Source: Acidithiobacillus sulfuriphilus (GTDB taxonomy: Bacteria > Pseudomonadota > Gammaproteobacteria > Acidithiobacillales > Acidithiobacillaceae). Taken from it: a DNA stretch of 64,000 nucleotides. The notes under the pieces were generated by a model, which ran no database searches, was not told the DNA's origin, and saw nothing but the letters and a program-made list of their open reading frames with translations. Position 1 is the stretch's first letter. Each line of letters opens with the position of its first letter. A program made the position numbers and the translations under genes. This document shows, piece after piece, positions 33,968 to 43,941 of this stretch. The stretch is taken from NCBI RefSeq assembly GCF_003721225.1, contig NZ_RIZI01000195.1, positions 1 through 64,000 on the forward strand, read 5' to 3'.

Positions 33968-34967
33968 GTTCCTCCGCCCTCCCTGCCCAGATGGCATACC
34001 AGGCAAAAATCATATCTTCCAATAGGATCAGTTGATTACGATTTTGTTTTAAAGTAACAGGTAATTTTCTCCATAAGGCTTCACAGCTCCATAATGCCCC
34101 CGGACTGGCGCTGCCGGCCAGGGACTGCAGCTTCGTTATATAGTCGTCATTGACCAGAGTTTCCACAAGACCCAGGCGCAGACGCAGCAAATCTTCGAGA
34201 ATGCTCAGGGCGATCTCCCGCAACACCGGCAGTGTCGCTGCCTTGCTCCAGCTTTCGGCAAGGGCCAGTGCAGCGCCGATACCCTCATGCGGCAAGGCCA
34301 GAAGCTGCGGGATCCATTGCTCCCGTTCCCGAAGGACACCGTCCTGCCAGGCTTGCCACGCCCACAGAGGACGGTCTCCGGCCCAACGCGCCAGACGCGC
34401 GGCAGCGCTCTCCGGCACGCCTTTTTCGCGCAGCCACTGCTGCGTTTCCGCGCGCCCGGCCAGACGCATGGGCAGGCGTTGCAGACGCGAACGGATGGTG
34501 GGCAAGAGGCGTGAAGGTGCCGCGCTCAGCAAGACTATGTGGGCGCGCGGCGGCGGCTCCTCCAGGGTTTTCAGAAAGGCGTTGGCGGCGGCGGGTGCCA
34601 GGGCTTCCGCCGGTTCCACGCGCAATACCCGCCGCGCGGCGATCTGCGGCGTATAGGATAAAAAATCGGCGGCGGCGCGAACCTGGTCGATGCTGATCAG
34701 CTTCCCCTCTTCCTCGGCCTGCAGGCGCAGCAGATCCGGATGCACCCCCTGCCTCTGCAGGATACAGGAACGACATTGGCCGCAGGCAGTCTGATCACTC
34801 CGGGGCGCGAGGCACAGCATGGCGTCGAGGAAAAGATCCGTCAGTTCCACCACGCCACTGCCCCAAGGGCCAACACAGAGCATGGATTGCGGCAATCCCC
34901 CCGCCAAGAGCGCGGCCAGGGGCGGCCAGGCCTCTGCGGCTTGGGGAATGGCGGAGATCACCCGCAC
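33951..34967 (-). CDS. holB: DNA polymerase III subunit delta'
   Basis: About 338 residues from a GTG at 34967 (an alternative GTG at 34961 overlaps the tmk stop). The AAA+ clamp-loader fold is recognisable: the P-loop region is degenerate (CVGPWGSGVVELTDLF), and the zinc-binding segment CGQCRSCILQRQGVHPDLL is intact. ISIDQVR, RVLRVEPAEALAPAAANAFLKTLEEPPPRAHIVLLS and TIRSRLQRLP complete the pattern. Delta' is the stator of the clamp loader and lacks ATPase activity, in keeping with the altered P-loop. Overlap with tmk and pilZ indicates translational coupling. Confidence 0.88.
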   Translation of the reverse strand: MRVISAIPQAAEAWPPLAALLAGGLPQSMLCVGPWGSGVVELTDLFLDAMLCLAPRSDQTACGQCRSCILQRQGVHPDLLRLQAEEEGKLISIDQVRAAADFLSYTPQIAARRVLRVEPAEALAPAAANAFLKTLEEPPPRAHIVLLSAAPSRLLPTIRSRLQRLPMRLAGRAETQQWLREKGVPESAAARLARWAGDRPLWAWQAWQDGVLREREQWIPQLLALPHEGIGAALALAESWSKAATLPVLREIALSILEDLLRLRLGLVETLVNDDYITKLQSLAGSASPGALWSCEALWRKLPVTLKQNRNQLILLEDMIFAWYAIWAGRAEEHGRSA

Positions 34968-35593
34968 CCCAGGGCCTCTGCGAGGCACTGGGCTATTTGC
35001 CCATGGACCAGGTCCAGGGGCAATTCGGCGTCGATCCGGATGATGCGTGCAGGTTCCTCCTGCCAGCGCTGGGCAAAGACCGCGCGGGCGCGATGGAAAA
35101 AGGCAGAATCCTCCCTTTCGACGCGATCGGGGTGCCGGGAAAGGGTCCTTTGCCGGCCCAGATCCGGGCTGATATCCAGCCAGAAGGTCAAATCGGGCTG
35201 ACGCTGGATGCCCGCCCACGCGGACAAGGCATGGATACGCGCCAAGGGCACTCCCCGCCCGCCCCCCTGGTAGGCATAGGTGGAATCTTCAAAGCGGTCA
35301 CAAAGCAGCACCCGACCCCGGGCCAGGGCGGGCAGAATTTTTTCATAGAGGTGTTCCCGCCGGGCCGCATAGAGCAGCAGCAATTCGCTATCGGCGGCAA
35401 TGGCCAGGTCGGGGTTCAGGAAGATCGGGCGCAGGGCCTCTCCCAATGGGGAACCGCCGGGTTCCCGTGTCACTTCGACGGGATAACCGCGCTCCTCCAG
35501 CCAGTTGGCGATAAAGGCAACGGCTGTGCTCTTGCCCGCGCCCTCGATACCCTCCAGGGTGAGGAAGAAAGCGCGATTAGGGCGTGGCGGCAT
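34958..35593 (-). CDS. tmk: Thymidylate kinase
   Basis: From the ATG at 35593, 211 residues, the normal length. FLTLEGIEGAGKST contains the P-loop, TREPGGSPLGEALR is the DRX-type base-binding region, CDRFEDSTYAYQGGGRGV is the conserved catalytic segment, and TFWLDISPDLGRQR precedes the LID. It phosphorylates dTMP to dTDP. The open frame extends further upstream, but the conserved strand begins at once after this start, and the gene overlaps mltG by 17 bases. Confidence 0.94.
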   Translation of the reverse strand: MPPRPNRAFFLTLEGIEGAGKSTAVAFIANWLEERGYPVEVTREPGGSPLGEALRPIFLNPDLAIAADSELLLLYAARREHLYEKILPALARGRVLLCDRFEDSTYAYQGGGRGVPLARIHALSAWAGIQRQPDLTFWLDISPDLGRQRTLSRHPDRVEREDSAFFHRARAVFAQRWQEEPARIIRIDAELPLDLVHGQIAQCLAEALGCG

Positions 35594-36599
35594 GGCTTGC
35601 TCCGGGTTTGCCCTGCAAATAGCGGCGGATCTGCTGCAGATGCACGGTATAATGCTGAGTATAGAAATACTGCTTGCCCTTGGCGATGAAATAGAGATCA
35701 TCGCTGCGAGCGGGATGCAAAACGGCCGCAATGCTGCTGTATCCGGGCATGGCGATGGGGGTGGGCGGCAATCCTTTGTGCAGGTAGGTATTATAGGGGC
35801 TCGGGAAACGCATGTCCGCGGCCGTGAGCGCGCCTTGGTAGCGATCCCCCATGGCGTAGATCACCGTGGGGTCGGACTGCAACGGCATGCCCAGACGCAG
35901 GCGATTGAGGAAAACCGCGGCGATGCGCGCCTGCTGATCGGCAGATGCCCCCTCCTTCTCCACCACCGATGCCAGAATCAAGGCCTGATACGGGTTCTGC
36001 AGGGGAAGCCCGGGGGCGCGATCCGACCACAGGCGGGCGAGCTGCCGCTGCATCCGGACCGCCGCCCGGTGCAGGACACTCAAGGCGCTTTCACCCGGTA
36101 CATAACGATAGCTGTCGGGATACAAGCAACCCTCGGCACTTACCGACCCCACCCCCAGGGAGGGCAACTGCCTTGCCGCGAGCGCCGCTGGCGGCAGGCC
36201 ATGGAGATCCAGATATGGGGCGTCCTTCGCCATTTCCGCATACACGTCCTGCAGGCGCCAACCGGGAATGACCCGCAGGAAAAGGGGCGTTGATTGACCG
36301 TGGATCAAGCGGCGCAAAAGTTCCGCCTGGGAAAGCAGACCATGAAACTGATACAGTCCCGCCTGCAGGGAAGGCTTGCCCGCCAGGAGCAGGGCCAGCC
36401 GGAAGACTTGGGGATACGGCAGCAGTCCGGAATGCTCCAGATCGGTAACGGCCTGTGCCGTGGACGACCCGAGCCGCAGCGGCAATGTGACTCCTGCCGC
36501 CGGCAGGGTCTGGGGCCAGTACATGCACCAAGCATAGTATCCCGGTGGCAGCAGCAGCGCGAGCAACAGGATAGCCCAGAGGGCAAGTCGCCTGCTCAT
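35577..36599 (-). CDS. mltG: Endolytic murein transglycosylase MltG
   Basis: 340 residues from the ATG at 36599, which overlaps the pabC stop as ATGA. One N-terminal TM helix (LALWAILLLALLLPPGYYAW) anchors it in the inner membrane. The periplasmic YceG domain shows LIHGQSTPLFLRVIPGWRL, PDSYRYVPGESAL, ALILASVVEKEGAS with the catalytic glutamate, RLRLGMPLQSDPTVIYAMG and SPYNTYLHKGLPPTPIAMPG. MltG cuts nascent glycan strands during elongation and so sets their length. The pabC-mltG-tmk-holB-pilZ order is conserved in many gammaproteobacteria. Confidence 0.95.
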   Translation of the reverse strand: MSRRLALWAILLLALLLPPGYYAWCMYWPQTLPAAGVTLPLRLGSSTAQAVTDLEHSGLLPYPQVFRLALLLAGKPSLQAGLYQFHGLLSQAELLRRLIHGQSTPLFLRVIPGWRLQDVYAEMAKDAPYLDLHGLPPAALAARQLPSLGVGSVSAEGCLYPDSYRYVPGESALSVLHRAAVRMQRQLARLWSDRAPGLPLQNPYQALILASVVEKEGASADQQARIAAVFLNRLRLGMPLQSDPTVIYAMGDRYQGALTAADMRFPSPYNTYLHKGLPPTPIAMPGYSSIAAVLHPARSDDLYFIAKGKQYFYTQHYTVHLQQIRRYLQGKPGASHAATP

Positions 36600-37450
36600 G
36601 GGCGAGCCCCCAGGCCCAAGCCCTCGCCCCACGTCAACAAAGCCGCCGCCACCGCTCCGGCGCTACCCGGCCAGGAGCGGGCGGCGAACTGCCGCACGGG
36701 CCAGATCCCCATGAGGCTGTTACAAAAAAAGAGCTCATCGGCCGTTTCCAGGGCCTCCGGGCCGCGCTGCTCTTCGCGGACTTCCAGCCCCCATGACCGC
36801 CCCTGGTCCATGATGGCGGCACGTTGAATGCCGGCGATGCCCCCATCGTCGAGGCGGGGTGTACACAATCGCCCCCCTTCTACCCAAAAAAGATTGGACA
36901 TGATGCCCTCGCGCAAAACGCCCTTGCCATCCAGCAGTATACCCTCAGGATACTCCGGCGACAGTTCGCGGCGCGCTTGAATCTGATTCAGACGGTTCAG
37001 GGACTTGACCGTCAGGTACGGCGCGCCGGTGGCCAGGGGCGTAGGACAGATGGCCGTGCGGATGCCCGGACGCCAATTGGCGCCGGGACGATCCGGCCAT
37101 GGCAGGATCACCGCGTAACGGCGCGGTGTGGGCATTGCAGGCGGCGCATAACCCCAGCCCGGTCCGCGGGTCAGCATGAGCTTCAGTACGCCATGGGATA
37201 ACGGCTCTGATAACGCCTGTAGACGGGACAAATCCGCTTCCCAATCCCCGGCGGCGGGCATGGGGATACCCAGGATGGAAGCCCCCTGGGCCAGCCGGCG
37301 CAGATGCGCTTCCCAGAACAGGGGCCGGCCATTCACCAGCGCAATGGTTTCAAAAAGCCCGTCGCCATAATGCAGCCCGCGTTCGGCAAAAAACAGGGCG
37401 GCCCCGGCAGCGATGGCCTCACCATCCACCAAGACCGCCCGGGCTGGCAT
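36596..37450 (-). CDS. pabC: Aminodeoxychorismate lyase
   Basis: A 284-residue fold-type IV PLP enzyme that turns 4-amino-4-deoxychorismate into 4-aminobenzoate and pyruvate for folate synthesis. ERGLHYGDGLFETI is the N-terminal signature, the PLP lysine is in LTVKSLNRLNQ, and EGIMSNLFWVEGGRLCTP and GIQRAAIMDQ bind the cofactor. The related branched-chain aminotransferases share this fold; operon position between fabF and mltG supports PabC. It begins eleven bases after fabF ends. Confidence 0.92.
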   Translation of the reverse strand: MPARAVLVDGEAIAAGAALFFAERGLHYGDGLFETIALVNGRPLFWEAHLRRLAQGASILGIPMPAAGDWEADLSRLQALSEPLSHGVLKLMLTRGPGWGYAPPAMPTPRRYAVILPWPDRPGANWRPGIRTAICPTPLATGAPYLTVKSLNRLNQIQARRELSPEYPEGILLDGKGVLREGIMSNLFWVEGGRLCTPRLDDGGIAGIQRAAIMDQGRSWGLEVREEQRGPEALETADELFFCNSLMGIWPVRQFAARSWPGSAGAVAAALLTWGEGLGLGARP

Positions 37451-37461
37451 AAAATTAACGT

Positions 37462-38703
37462 TCAGGGATGAAAACGGCGAAAAACCAGGGTGCTATTGGT
37501 ACCCCCAAAACCGAAGGAATTGCTGAGGGCCACTTCCACCTGGGCATGGCGGGCATGATGGGGCACATAATCCAGATCACAACCCACGTCCGGCTCATCC
37601 AGGTTGATGGTAGGCGGAAGCATGCCATGGTACAGCGCCAGCACGGTAAAGACCGCTTCCACCCCTCCCGCCGCACCCAGCAGATGCCCGGTCATGGATT
37701 TGGTGGAACTCATGGCCAGGCGATAGGCATGCTCGCCGAAGACCTCGCGCACCGCCTCCGTTTCGGTGCGATCGCCCAGGGGCGTGGACGTCCCATGGGC
37801 ATTGATATAGCCAACCTCTTGGGGGGTCGCGCCGGCGTTGCGCAAGGCCGCCCGCATACAACGCGCCGCACCCTCACCGCCCGGCGCAGGCTGGGTCATG
37901 TGATAGGCATCGGCGCTCATGCCGTAGCCGGAGAGTTCCGCATAAATGCGCGCGCCCCGGCGCAGGGCAAAGTCCCGTTCTTCCAGAACAAGGACGCCGG
38001 CGCCCTCGCCCAGGACAAAACCATCGCGATCCTTGTCCCAGGGCCGGCTGGCCTTTTCCGGGGCGTCGTTGCGCGTGGACAGGGCGCGGGAGGCCGAGAA
38101 TCCCCCCAAGCCCAGGGGGCTCAATGCGCCCTCGGCACCGCCGGCGATCATGACGTCGGCGTCACCGTATTCGATGAGGCGAGCGGCATCCCCAATGGAA
38201 TGCGTTCCCGTGGAGCACGCCGTCGCCATGGCAATGTTGGGGCCCTTGGCCCCATACATGATGGATACGTGCCCGGAAACCATGTTCACGATGCAGCGCG
38301 GAATGAAAAACGGAGATATACGGCGCGGGCCGCCCTGGGTGACCACATCGTGCTCGGTCTCGATGCCGGGCAGGCCGCCAATACCGCTGCCGATGGAAAC
38401 CCCCACCTGCTCGGCGATCTCCGGCGTGACCTTCAAGCCCGAGTCGGCAACGGCCTCCATGGCCGCAGCAAGACCGTAATGGATGAACAGATCCATCTTG
38501 CGTGCTTCCTTGGGCGCAATGTACTGACCCATGTCGAAGCCTTTTACCTCGCCGGCAATCTGCGAAGCATAAGAAGCGGAATCAAAACGGGTGACCCGCG
38601 TAATCCCACTCCTCCCCTGGATGATGCTATCCCAGGCGCTGGGAACACCCACTCCCACAGGGGAAACGACCCCAAGACCGGTAACCACGACACGCCGTTT
38701 CAA
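37462..38703 (-). CDS. fabF: 3-oxoacyl-[acyl-carrier-protein] synthase II
   Basis: A 413-residue condensing enzyme that elongates acyl-ACP with malonyl-ACP. The active-site cysteine is C163 in [10 protein letters not shown]; the two histidines are in [11 protein letters not shown] and [20 protein letters not shown] ends the domain. The start is TTG at 38703, supported by a strong GAGGAGAGG six bases before it and by the immediate [13 protein letters not shown] strand. Together with acpP, fabG, fabD and fabH it forms the elongation and initiation core of type II fatty-acid synthesis. Confidence 0.96.
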   Translation of the reverse strand: MKRRVVVTGLGVVSPVGVGVPSAWDSIIQGRSGITRVTRFDSASYASQIAGEVKGFDMGQYIAPKEARKMDLFIHYGLAAAMEAVADSGLKVTPEIAEQVGVSIGSGIGGLPGIETEHDVVTQGGPRRISPFFIPRCIVNMVSGHVSIMYGAKGPNIAMATACSTGTHSIGDAARLIEYGDADVMIAGGAEGALSPLGLGGFSASRALSTRNDAPEKASRPWDKDRDGFVLGEGAGVLVLEERDFALRRGARIYAELSGYGMSADAYHMTQPAPGGEGAARCMRAALRNAGATPQEVGYINAHGTSTPLGDRTETEAVREVFGEHAYRLAMSSTKSMTGHLLGAAGGVEAVFTVLALYHGMLPPTINLDEPDVGCDLDYVPHHARHAQVEVALSNSFGFGGTNSTLVFRRFHP

Positions 38704-38739
38704 AAGCCGCCTCTCCTCATTCCCTTTACCAGCCGCTCA

Positions 38740-38988
38740 CTATTCACCCTTGGCAGGAAGATGGGCGCCAATGTAATCGATGGCCTGCTGCACCGTTGCG
38801 ATCTTCTCCGCCTCTTCGTCGGGGATTTCGCAGTCGAACTCCTCTTCCAGTGCCATGACGAGTTCTACGGTGTCCAGGGAGTCTGCGCCCAGGTCATCCA
38901 CGAAGGAGGCCTCGTTGGTGACTTCATCCTCGTTGACGCCCAGTTGCTCTACCACCACTTTTTTAACGCGTTCTGCCAAATTGTCCAT
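38740..38988 (-). CDS. acpP: Acyl carrier protein
   Basis: An acidic 82-residue protein carrying the phosphopantetheine attachment site S37 in [15 protein letters not shown]. It shuttles growing acyl chains between the Fab enzymes and would also supply 3-hydroxyacyl chains to OlsB. I chose the ATG at 38988, giving the standard AcpP N-terminus ([16 protein letters not shown]). Confidence 0.97.
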   Translation of the reverse strand: MDNLAERVKKVVVEQLGVNEDEVTNEASFVDDLGADSLDTVELVMALEEEFDCEIPDEEAEKIATVQQAIDYIGAHLPAKGE

Positions 38989-39070
38989 GCGAGAGACTCC
39001 TCTGCTGGTAAGAAAATTATTGTCGGCGAGATTGGACCACATGCGCGGGCGAAAAGTAAAGTTGCGCGCC

Positions 39071-39820
39071 TTAGCCCATCCACATGCCGCCGTTCACATG
39101 TAGAACCTGTCCAGTGATATAACTTGCCTGGGAACCGGCAAGAAAAGCCACCGCCCCCGCCACATCGGCTGGGGTACCCAAACGACCTGCGGGTATCTGT
39201 TGCAGCAGGGCGTGACGATGCGCGTCCGTCAGGCCCTCCGTCATATCCGTGACCACAAAGCCCGGCGCCACGCAATTGACCGTCACGTTCCTGCCTGCGA
39301 CCTCTCGGGCCAGGGCGTGGCTGAAACCGGTCACACCCGCCTTGGCGGCGGCATAGTTGCACTGTCCGGCATTGCCCATGGTACCGACCACGGAGGTAAT
39401 ATTGATGATCCGCCCATAACGGGCCTTGAGCATATCCCGCAAACAGGCTTTGCTCAAGCGGTAGACGGCATTGAGGTTGGTCTGCAGGACCGCATCCCAG
39501 TCCTCGTCCTTCATGCGCAACAGCAACTGATCGCGAGTAATGCCGGCGTTGTTGACCAGGATCGTGGGTGCGCCCCAGTCCTGGCCCACTTGCTCCAGAA
39601 AACCGGGGAGGGCCCCATGATCCGTCACATCCAGCCGATAACCGCTGCCGGAGATCCCCTGCTCGGTCAGTAATGCGCCAATGGCCGCCGCCCCGCTCTC
39701 CGTTGTGGCCGTCGCTGCGATCTTGGCCCCCATCCGCCCCAGAAACAACGCGATCTCACGGCCGATGCCACGACTGCCGCCGGTGACCAGGGCCACTTGT
39801 CCACGCAATGATCCGTCCAT
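39071..39820 (-). CDS. fabG: 3-oxoacyl-[acyl-carrier-protein] reductase
   Basis: A 249-residue short-chain dehydrogenase. NADPH binding is by TGGSRGIG (13-20), and NNAGIT, serine in NITSVVG and YAAAKAG supply the N-S-Y-K catalytic set. [10 protein letters not shown] and the C-terminal [15 protein letters not shown] are typical of FabG. It reduces 3-oxoacyl-ACP to 3-hydroxyacyl-ACP. The ATG directly follows the fabD stop codon. Confidence 0.96.
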   Translation of the reverse strand: MDGSLRGQVALVTGGSRGIGREIALFLGRMGAKIAATATTESGAAAIGALLTEQGISGSGYRLDVTDHGALPGFLEQVGQDWGAPTILVNNAGITRDQLLLRMKDEDWDAVLQTNLNAVYRLSKACLRDMLKARYGRIINITSVVGTMGNAGQCNYAAAKAGVTGFSHALAREVAGRNVTVNCVAPGFVVTDMTEGLTDAHRHALLQQIPAGRLGTPADVAGAVAFLAGSQASYITGQVLHVNGGMWMG

Positions 39821-40756
39821 TCAAACCGCCTCCAAAGCCGTCTTGAGGCTTTTGCCATCCTCCACATGCAACATGGTCAGGGACGGCTCAATCCGTTTGC
39901 CCAGCCCCGATAGGACCCGGCCGGGGCCGAGCTCCAGGAAGGTTGTGGCCCCCTGCCGGGCCAGATAACGGATGCTTTCGGTCCAGCGCACCGGCGAGTA
40001 AATCTGCCGTACCAGGGCCTCGCGGATGGCGGCACCGTCGTTGTGGCTCTGAACATCGACGTTGTGCACCACCATCACCTTGGGGCTGTGCAAGGTCGTG
40101 GCGGCGAGAAGGGCGCGGAAGGCTTCGGCGGCGCCCTGCATCAAGGCACAGTGACTGGGAACGCTGACGGGCAAGAGGACCACCCGCTTGGCCCCCGCGG
40201 CACGCGCCGCCTCCATGAGACGCTCCAGGGCCGCCTGGGTGCCAGCCACCACCACCTGTCCCGGCGCATTGAAATTGGCGGGCGCCAGCACATCGCCCTG
40301 GGCCTCCTGTTGGCAGAGTTGGCGGAGTTCGTCATCGCCAAGGCCGATTACGGCTGCCATGCCCCCCATCCCTTCGGGGACGGCTTCCTGCATGAGGCGG
40401 CCACGTTCGGCCACCAGGCGCACGGCATCGGCGAAGTCCAGGGCCTCGGCCACGACCAGGGCGGTATACTCCCCCAGGGAGTGCCCGGCGACGAAATCCG
40501 GCGCGCTGCCCCCCTCCTCTTCCCACACCCGGTAGACGGCATAGCCCGCCGCCAACATGGCCGGCTGGGTAAGACGCGTCTGGTTCAGGCGCTCCACCGG
40601 GCCCTCCTGGACCAGTTGCCAGAGATCCACTCCCAGCGCCGCGGATGCGTCGGTGAATACTTCCTGCACCAGGGGATGGATACTGGCCAAATCCGCCAAC
40701 ATACCCAGCGACTGGGATCCCTGACCCGGAAAAACGAAGGCAATAGAACCGAGCAA
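39821..40756 (-). CDS. fabD: Malonyl-CoA:ACP transacylase
   Basis: A 311-residue enzyme that loads malonate from CoA onto ACP. FPGQGSQ (9-15) is the N-terminal motif, S93 in GHSLGEYTALV is the nucleophile, and the catalytic histidine lies in VPSHCALMQG. QIYSPVRWTESI and LELGPGRVLSGL close the domain. It sits between fabH and fabG in the operon. Confidence 0.96.
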   Translation of the reverse strand: MLGSIAFVFPGQGSQSLGMLADLASIHPLVQEVFTDASAALGVDLWQLVQEGPVERLNQTRLTQPAMLAAGYAVYRVWEEEGGSAPDFVAGHSLGEYTALVVAEALDFADAVRLVAERGRLMQEAVPEGMGGMAAVIGLGDDELRQLCQQEAQGDVLAPANFNAPGQVVVAGTQAALERLMEAARAAGAKRVVLLPVSVPSHCALMQGAAEAFRALLAATTLHSPKVMVVHNVDVQSHNDGAAIREALVRQIYSPVRWTESIRYLARQGATTFLELGPGRVLSGLGKRIEPSLTMLHVEDGKSLKTALEAV

Positions 40757-40798
40757 CGTAACCTCCTGATGACCTGAATTCGCCCGTCGTGCCCGGGC

Positions 40799-41758
40799 TC
40801 AGCCCCAGCGCAACAACGCCGATCCCCATGTAAAACCACCCCCGAACGCCTCCAGCAACAGCAACTGCCCTGGCCGGAAGCAACCCCGCCTGGCCGCGTC
40901 ATCCAGGGCCAGAGGTACCGATGCCGCCGAGGTATTGCCGTGGTGATCCACCGTCACCACGACGCGCTCCATGGGCAGATTCAATTTATCGGCCGTAGCC
41001 CGAATAATGCGAATATTGGCCTGATGCGGCACCAGCCAGTCAATATCGCTGGGTGCCAGATCGTTCGCCCCCAGCGTTTCATGAACGATTTCTTCCAGGG
41101 TCCGCACCGCCACCCGGAAAACCGCGTTCCCCTGCATTTCCATGACCGCCTTGCCTGCGGGCTCGGCCAGCCCGCCCGGCACCTGCAAAAGGTCGGCGTA
41201 GGCCCCATCGGCGTGGATGTGGGTGGAAATCAGGCCGGGTTGATCCGCAGCCTCCAGGATCACCGCTCCGGCGCCATCACCAAAGAGGATGCAGGTGCCC
41301 CGGTCCGTCCAGTCGGTGATGCGCGACATACTCTCGGCGCCCACCACCAGCGCGCGCCGCACCGTACCGCTGCGAATGAATTGATCGGCGCAGGCCAAGG
41401 CATAGATAAAGCCCGTGCAAACCGCCTGCACGTCAAAGGCCGGGCTACCGCGATTGCCCAGGCGGGCCTGCAGCAGACAGGCCGTGCTGGGGAAGATCTG
41501 GTCAGGCGTGGTGGTGGCGACGATGATGAGGTCAAGGTCCTGGGGGCCCAGCCCGGCATCGGCCAGGGCCTGCCGGGCAGCCGCTTCGGCCAGATCGACG
41601 GTCTTTTCACCGGCGCTGACCACATGGCGGGAGCGAATGCCGGTACGGGCCTGAATCCATTCATCGCTGGTGTCGACCATCTGCTCCAGATCGCGGTTGC
41701 TCAGCACCCGCTCCGGGAGATAGCCACCCGTGGCAATGATACGGCTATATCTGGGCAT
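40799..41758 (-). CDS. fabH: 3-oxoacyl-[acyl-carrier-protein] synthase III
   Basis: A 319-residue initiating condensing enzyme that joins acetyl-CoA to malonyl-ACP. C114 in [13 protein letters not shown] is the nucleophile, with histidine in VPHQANIRI and asparagine in [21 protein letters not shown] and [13 protein letters not shown] are conserved. Its start overlaps the plsX stop by one base (TGATG), which favours coupled translation. Confidence 0.96.
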   Translation of the reverse strand: MPRYSRIIATGGYLPERVLSNRDLEQMVDTSDEWIQARTGIRSRHVVSAGEKTVDLAEAAARQALADAGLGPQDLDLIIVATTTPDQIFPSTACLLQARLGNRGSPAFDVQAVCTGFIYALACADQFIRSGTVRRALVVGAESMSRITDWTDRGTCILFGDGAGAVILEAADQPGLISTHIHADGAYADLLQVPGGLAEPAGKAVMEMQGNAVFRVAVRTLEEIVHETLGANDLAPSDIDWLVPHQANIRIIRATADKLNLPMERVVVTVDHHGNTSAASVPLALDDAARRGCFRPGQLLLLEAFGGGFTWGSALLRWG

Positions 41759-42783
41759 CAGGCGCTGTCCCTGACCGTCTGGGCGAGATTTTCCCGGATT
41801 GCTTCGGCAATGCGCAAGGTGAGGCGATGGGTCGCCTCCTCGATGGCCACCTCCACCGCCCGCGCAAAGGCGAAACGATCGGCATTGCCATGACTTTTGA
41901 CCACGATCCCGTTCAATCCGAGCAGCGTTGCCCCGTTATAACGGCGCGAATCGAGGCGATGGCGCAGACGCTGCAGAATGGGGCGATTGATGAGATAGGC
42001 GATGCGCCCATACCAGCTATGGGTATAACCGGCACGCAATTCATGGCGGATCATGGCGGCCAGCCCCTCGGAGGTCTTGAGGGCGACGTTGCCCACAAAG
42101 CCGTCGCAGACCACCACATCGGCGGTGCCGCGATAGAGATCGGAGCCTTCCACATTACCGATGAAATGCAGCGGACTCGTCCGCAGCAGGCGGGCCGCCT
42201 CCTTGACCTGCTCGTTACCCTTGATCTCTTCGGAACCGATGTTGAGCAGCCCGATCCGCGGCCGCGCCAGGCCATGCACCTGCTCCATGAGCACCGAGCC
42301 CATGACGGCAAACTGCAGGAGGTGTTCGGGGTGACAATCCACATTGGCGCCCAGGTCGAGGACGAGCACGCGGCCGGTCATGGTCGGCAGGAAGGCGGCA
42401 ATAGCCGGTCGATCGATGCCGGAGATGGTGCGCAGGAAGACCTTGCCCATGGCCATCAACGCACCGGTATTGCCGGCGCTGACCACTGCATCCACCTGGC
42501 CGTCGCGCAGGAGCGCAATGGCCAGGTGCATGGATGAATCGCGTTTGCCGCGCAGGGCCTGGGAGGGCGCCTCATCCATGGCCACGACCTGACTGGCGTG
42601 ATGCAGCACGATCTGCGGGGAACCCCGCAAACGGGCACGGGCCACGCCATCCTGCAGCACGTCCAGGGCCCCGACCAAGTGGAAAACCACATCGGGATAG
42701 GTTTTCACCAGTGAGGCAATGGCCCGGATGATCGTGGAGGCGCCAAAGTCTCCGCTCATGGCATCGACCGCAATATGCGGCAT
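41758..42783 (-). CDS. plsX: Phosphate acyltransferase PlsX
   Basis: A 341-residue enzyme making acyl-phosphate from acyl-ACP for glycerolipid synthesis with Pls[12 protein letters not shown] at the N-terminus, [42 protein letters not shown] and [19 protein letters not shown] are family signatures. The ATG at 42783 is preceded by a GGAGGTGG-like site eight bases upstream. It links ribosomal protein L32 synthesis to lipid synthesis through the conserved rpmF-plsX-fab order. Confidence 0.95.
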   Translation of the reverse strand: MPHIAVDAMSGDFGASTIIRAIASLVKTYPDVVFHLVGALDVLQDGVARARLRGSPQIVLHHASQVVAMDEAPSQALRGKRDSSMHLAIALLRDGQVDAVVSAGNTGALMAMGKVFLRTISGIDRPAIAAFLPTMTGRVLVLDLGANVDCHPEHLLQFAVMGSVLMEQVHGLARPRIGLLNIGSEEIKGNEQVKEAARLLRTSPLHFIGNVEGSDLYRGTADVVVCDGFVGNVALKTSEGLAAMIRHELRAGYTHSWYGRIAYLINRPILQRLRHRLDSRRYNGATLLGLNGIVVKSHGNADRFAFARAVEVAIEEATHRLTLRIAEAIRENLAQTVRDSA

Positions 42784-42820
42784 CCTGGCCACCTCCACCG
42801 AATATGTCTCGCGCTAGGTC

Positions 42821-43006
42821 TTAGGCCTCGACGGCCTTCTTGATCATCTCGCGACCGCGGTAGAAGCCGCATTCCGGGCAAACGTGATGGGGCAGCTTGG
42901 CTGCACCGCAGTTGGCGCAAACCGAACGGTTCGGCACCAGCAGAAAATCATGGGCGCGCCGCATGTCACGCCGGGAAGTGGAGGTCTTACTCTGTGGAAC
43001 GGCCAT
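42821..43006 (-). CDS. rpmF: 50S ribosomal protein L32
   Basis: A 61-residue basic protein with the L32 N-terminus [20 protein letters not shown] and a zinc ribbon formed by CANCGAAK and [16 protein letters not shown] lies seven bases before the ATG. It lies between DUF177 and plsX, the usual position. Confidence 0.97.
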   Translation of the reverse strand: MAVPQSKTSTSRRDMRRAHDFLLVPNRSVCANCGAAKLPHHVCPECGFYRGREMIKKAVEA

Positions 43007-43037
43007 CGCTCATCTCTCCCAAAAAACAAATAAAAAA

Positions 43038-43499
43038 TCAGTTTGTTACCTGCGGCGGCACCATGTTGGAAACGCTACAGGGACCTTCTACCCATATCTC
43101 ACAGCGCGGGACCATGGGCAAGGCCAGCAACGTTTCATCTTCGAGCCAGGTCTGCAGATCAAGGATCCCGTTGGCGGCGACAACGGCATCGAGCTCCGGA
43201 TCCAAGGCCTCAACCGCGGCCTCGCTCTCGCCAATCCCCACCCGTAGAGGCACCCGCAGGGATAGGGGCATGGCACCCAGGCAGCGCTCACAGAGCACAC
43301 TGCCGAGGACCTGCAACTCCCCCTCCGCCAGCACCACCTGCCCGCGCCTGCTCAGTGTAAGCCTTAGCTTCACGTCCCTCAATTCCAGCAACGCGCTCCG
43401 CAGACGACCCCAGACGCGCAGATCCACTTCGCCCACTACTGCGTCGCCCTCGAGCGAAACGCGGGAAATCAATAAGGTAGCAGATTTGGCGGAAAACAT
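43038..43499 (-). CDS. YceD/DUF177 family protein
   Basis: A 153-residue protein with the DUF177 pattern: LTLSRRGQVVLAEGELQVLGSVLCERCLGAM, DPELDAVVAANGILDLQTWLEDETLLALPMVP. In other bacteria it is encoded just before rpmF, as here, and is implicated in 23S rRNA accumulation in plants and bacteria. Two cysteines in the CERC motif could bind metal. It is the first gene of the long minus-strand operon. Confidence 0.88.
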   Translation of the reverse strand: MFSAKSATLLISRVSLEGDAVVGEVDLRVWGRLRSALLELRDVKLRLTLSRRGQVVLAEGELQVLGSVLCERCLGAMPLSLRVPLRVGIGESEAAVEALDPELDAVVAANGILDLQTWLEDETLLALPMVPRCEIWVEGPCSVSNMVPPQVTN

Positions 43500-43941
43500 A
43501 AGCGCGGCATATTAGCGACGGCGTGCAGGGAAGTAAAGAGTCCGTATCGACCCAGCATCTTAACCTGAAACAACGAACCTGTTGTCCACGATAACAGAGC
43601 GTAGGAGCGGGCCATGCCCGCGACCACCAGTGGTGGCGCCCCGGACAGATCGCGGCCATGGGCCGCTTCTACCGGTTGGGCGGCCCGTTTGCTGATGACG
43701 GGGGAATCCGGTGGATCTCCGCTCGTTAGACCCGGGCCGGCGACGCCGGGAGGCGACAAGCCCGGCTTTTCTGCATTAGACTAAGGCCATTGAGCGGATT
43801 AACGGGGGCAGTGTGTGCGCAGAACCCCGCGCAGACGATCCCGGGACGCGCTCCGTATTCCGTATGGACCAATAATGCATGGCCCGGGACCGGACTGACA
43901 GAATATCGTACAGCGGACACAGCGGGCGGGAGATCTTCAAT
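43500..43941. other. Divergent intergenic region between DUF177 and ppc
   Basis: No gene is recognisable. It holds a REPIN-like pair of repeats (43601-43672). It must also contain the promoter of the fab operon on the minus strand and that of ppc on the plus strand; no convincing boxes were found. Confidence 0.45.
43601..43672. repeat. REPIN-like pair of inverted REP elements
   Basis: GTAGGAGCGGGCCATGCCCG (from 43601) has a GTAG head followed by an imperfect GC-rich stem-loop. The inverted counterpart at 43649-43672 reads GTAGAAGCGGCCCATGGCCG on the other strand. This is the arrangement of RAYT-mobilised REPINs, and the first sequence resembles the GTAGGAGCGGGC-type REP of pseudomonads. No RAYT transposase gene is in the window. 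Confidence 0.6.

Noticed and set aside
37468..39117. A 549-codon plus-strand open frame
   Set aside because: It runs opposite fabF and acpP, both with full active-site motifs.
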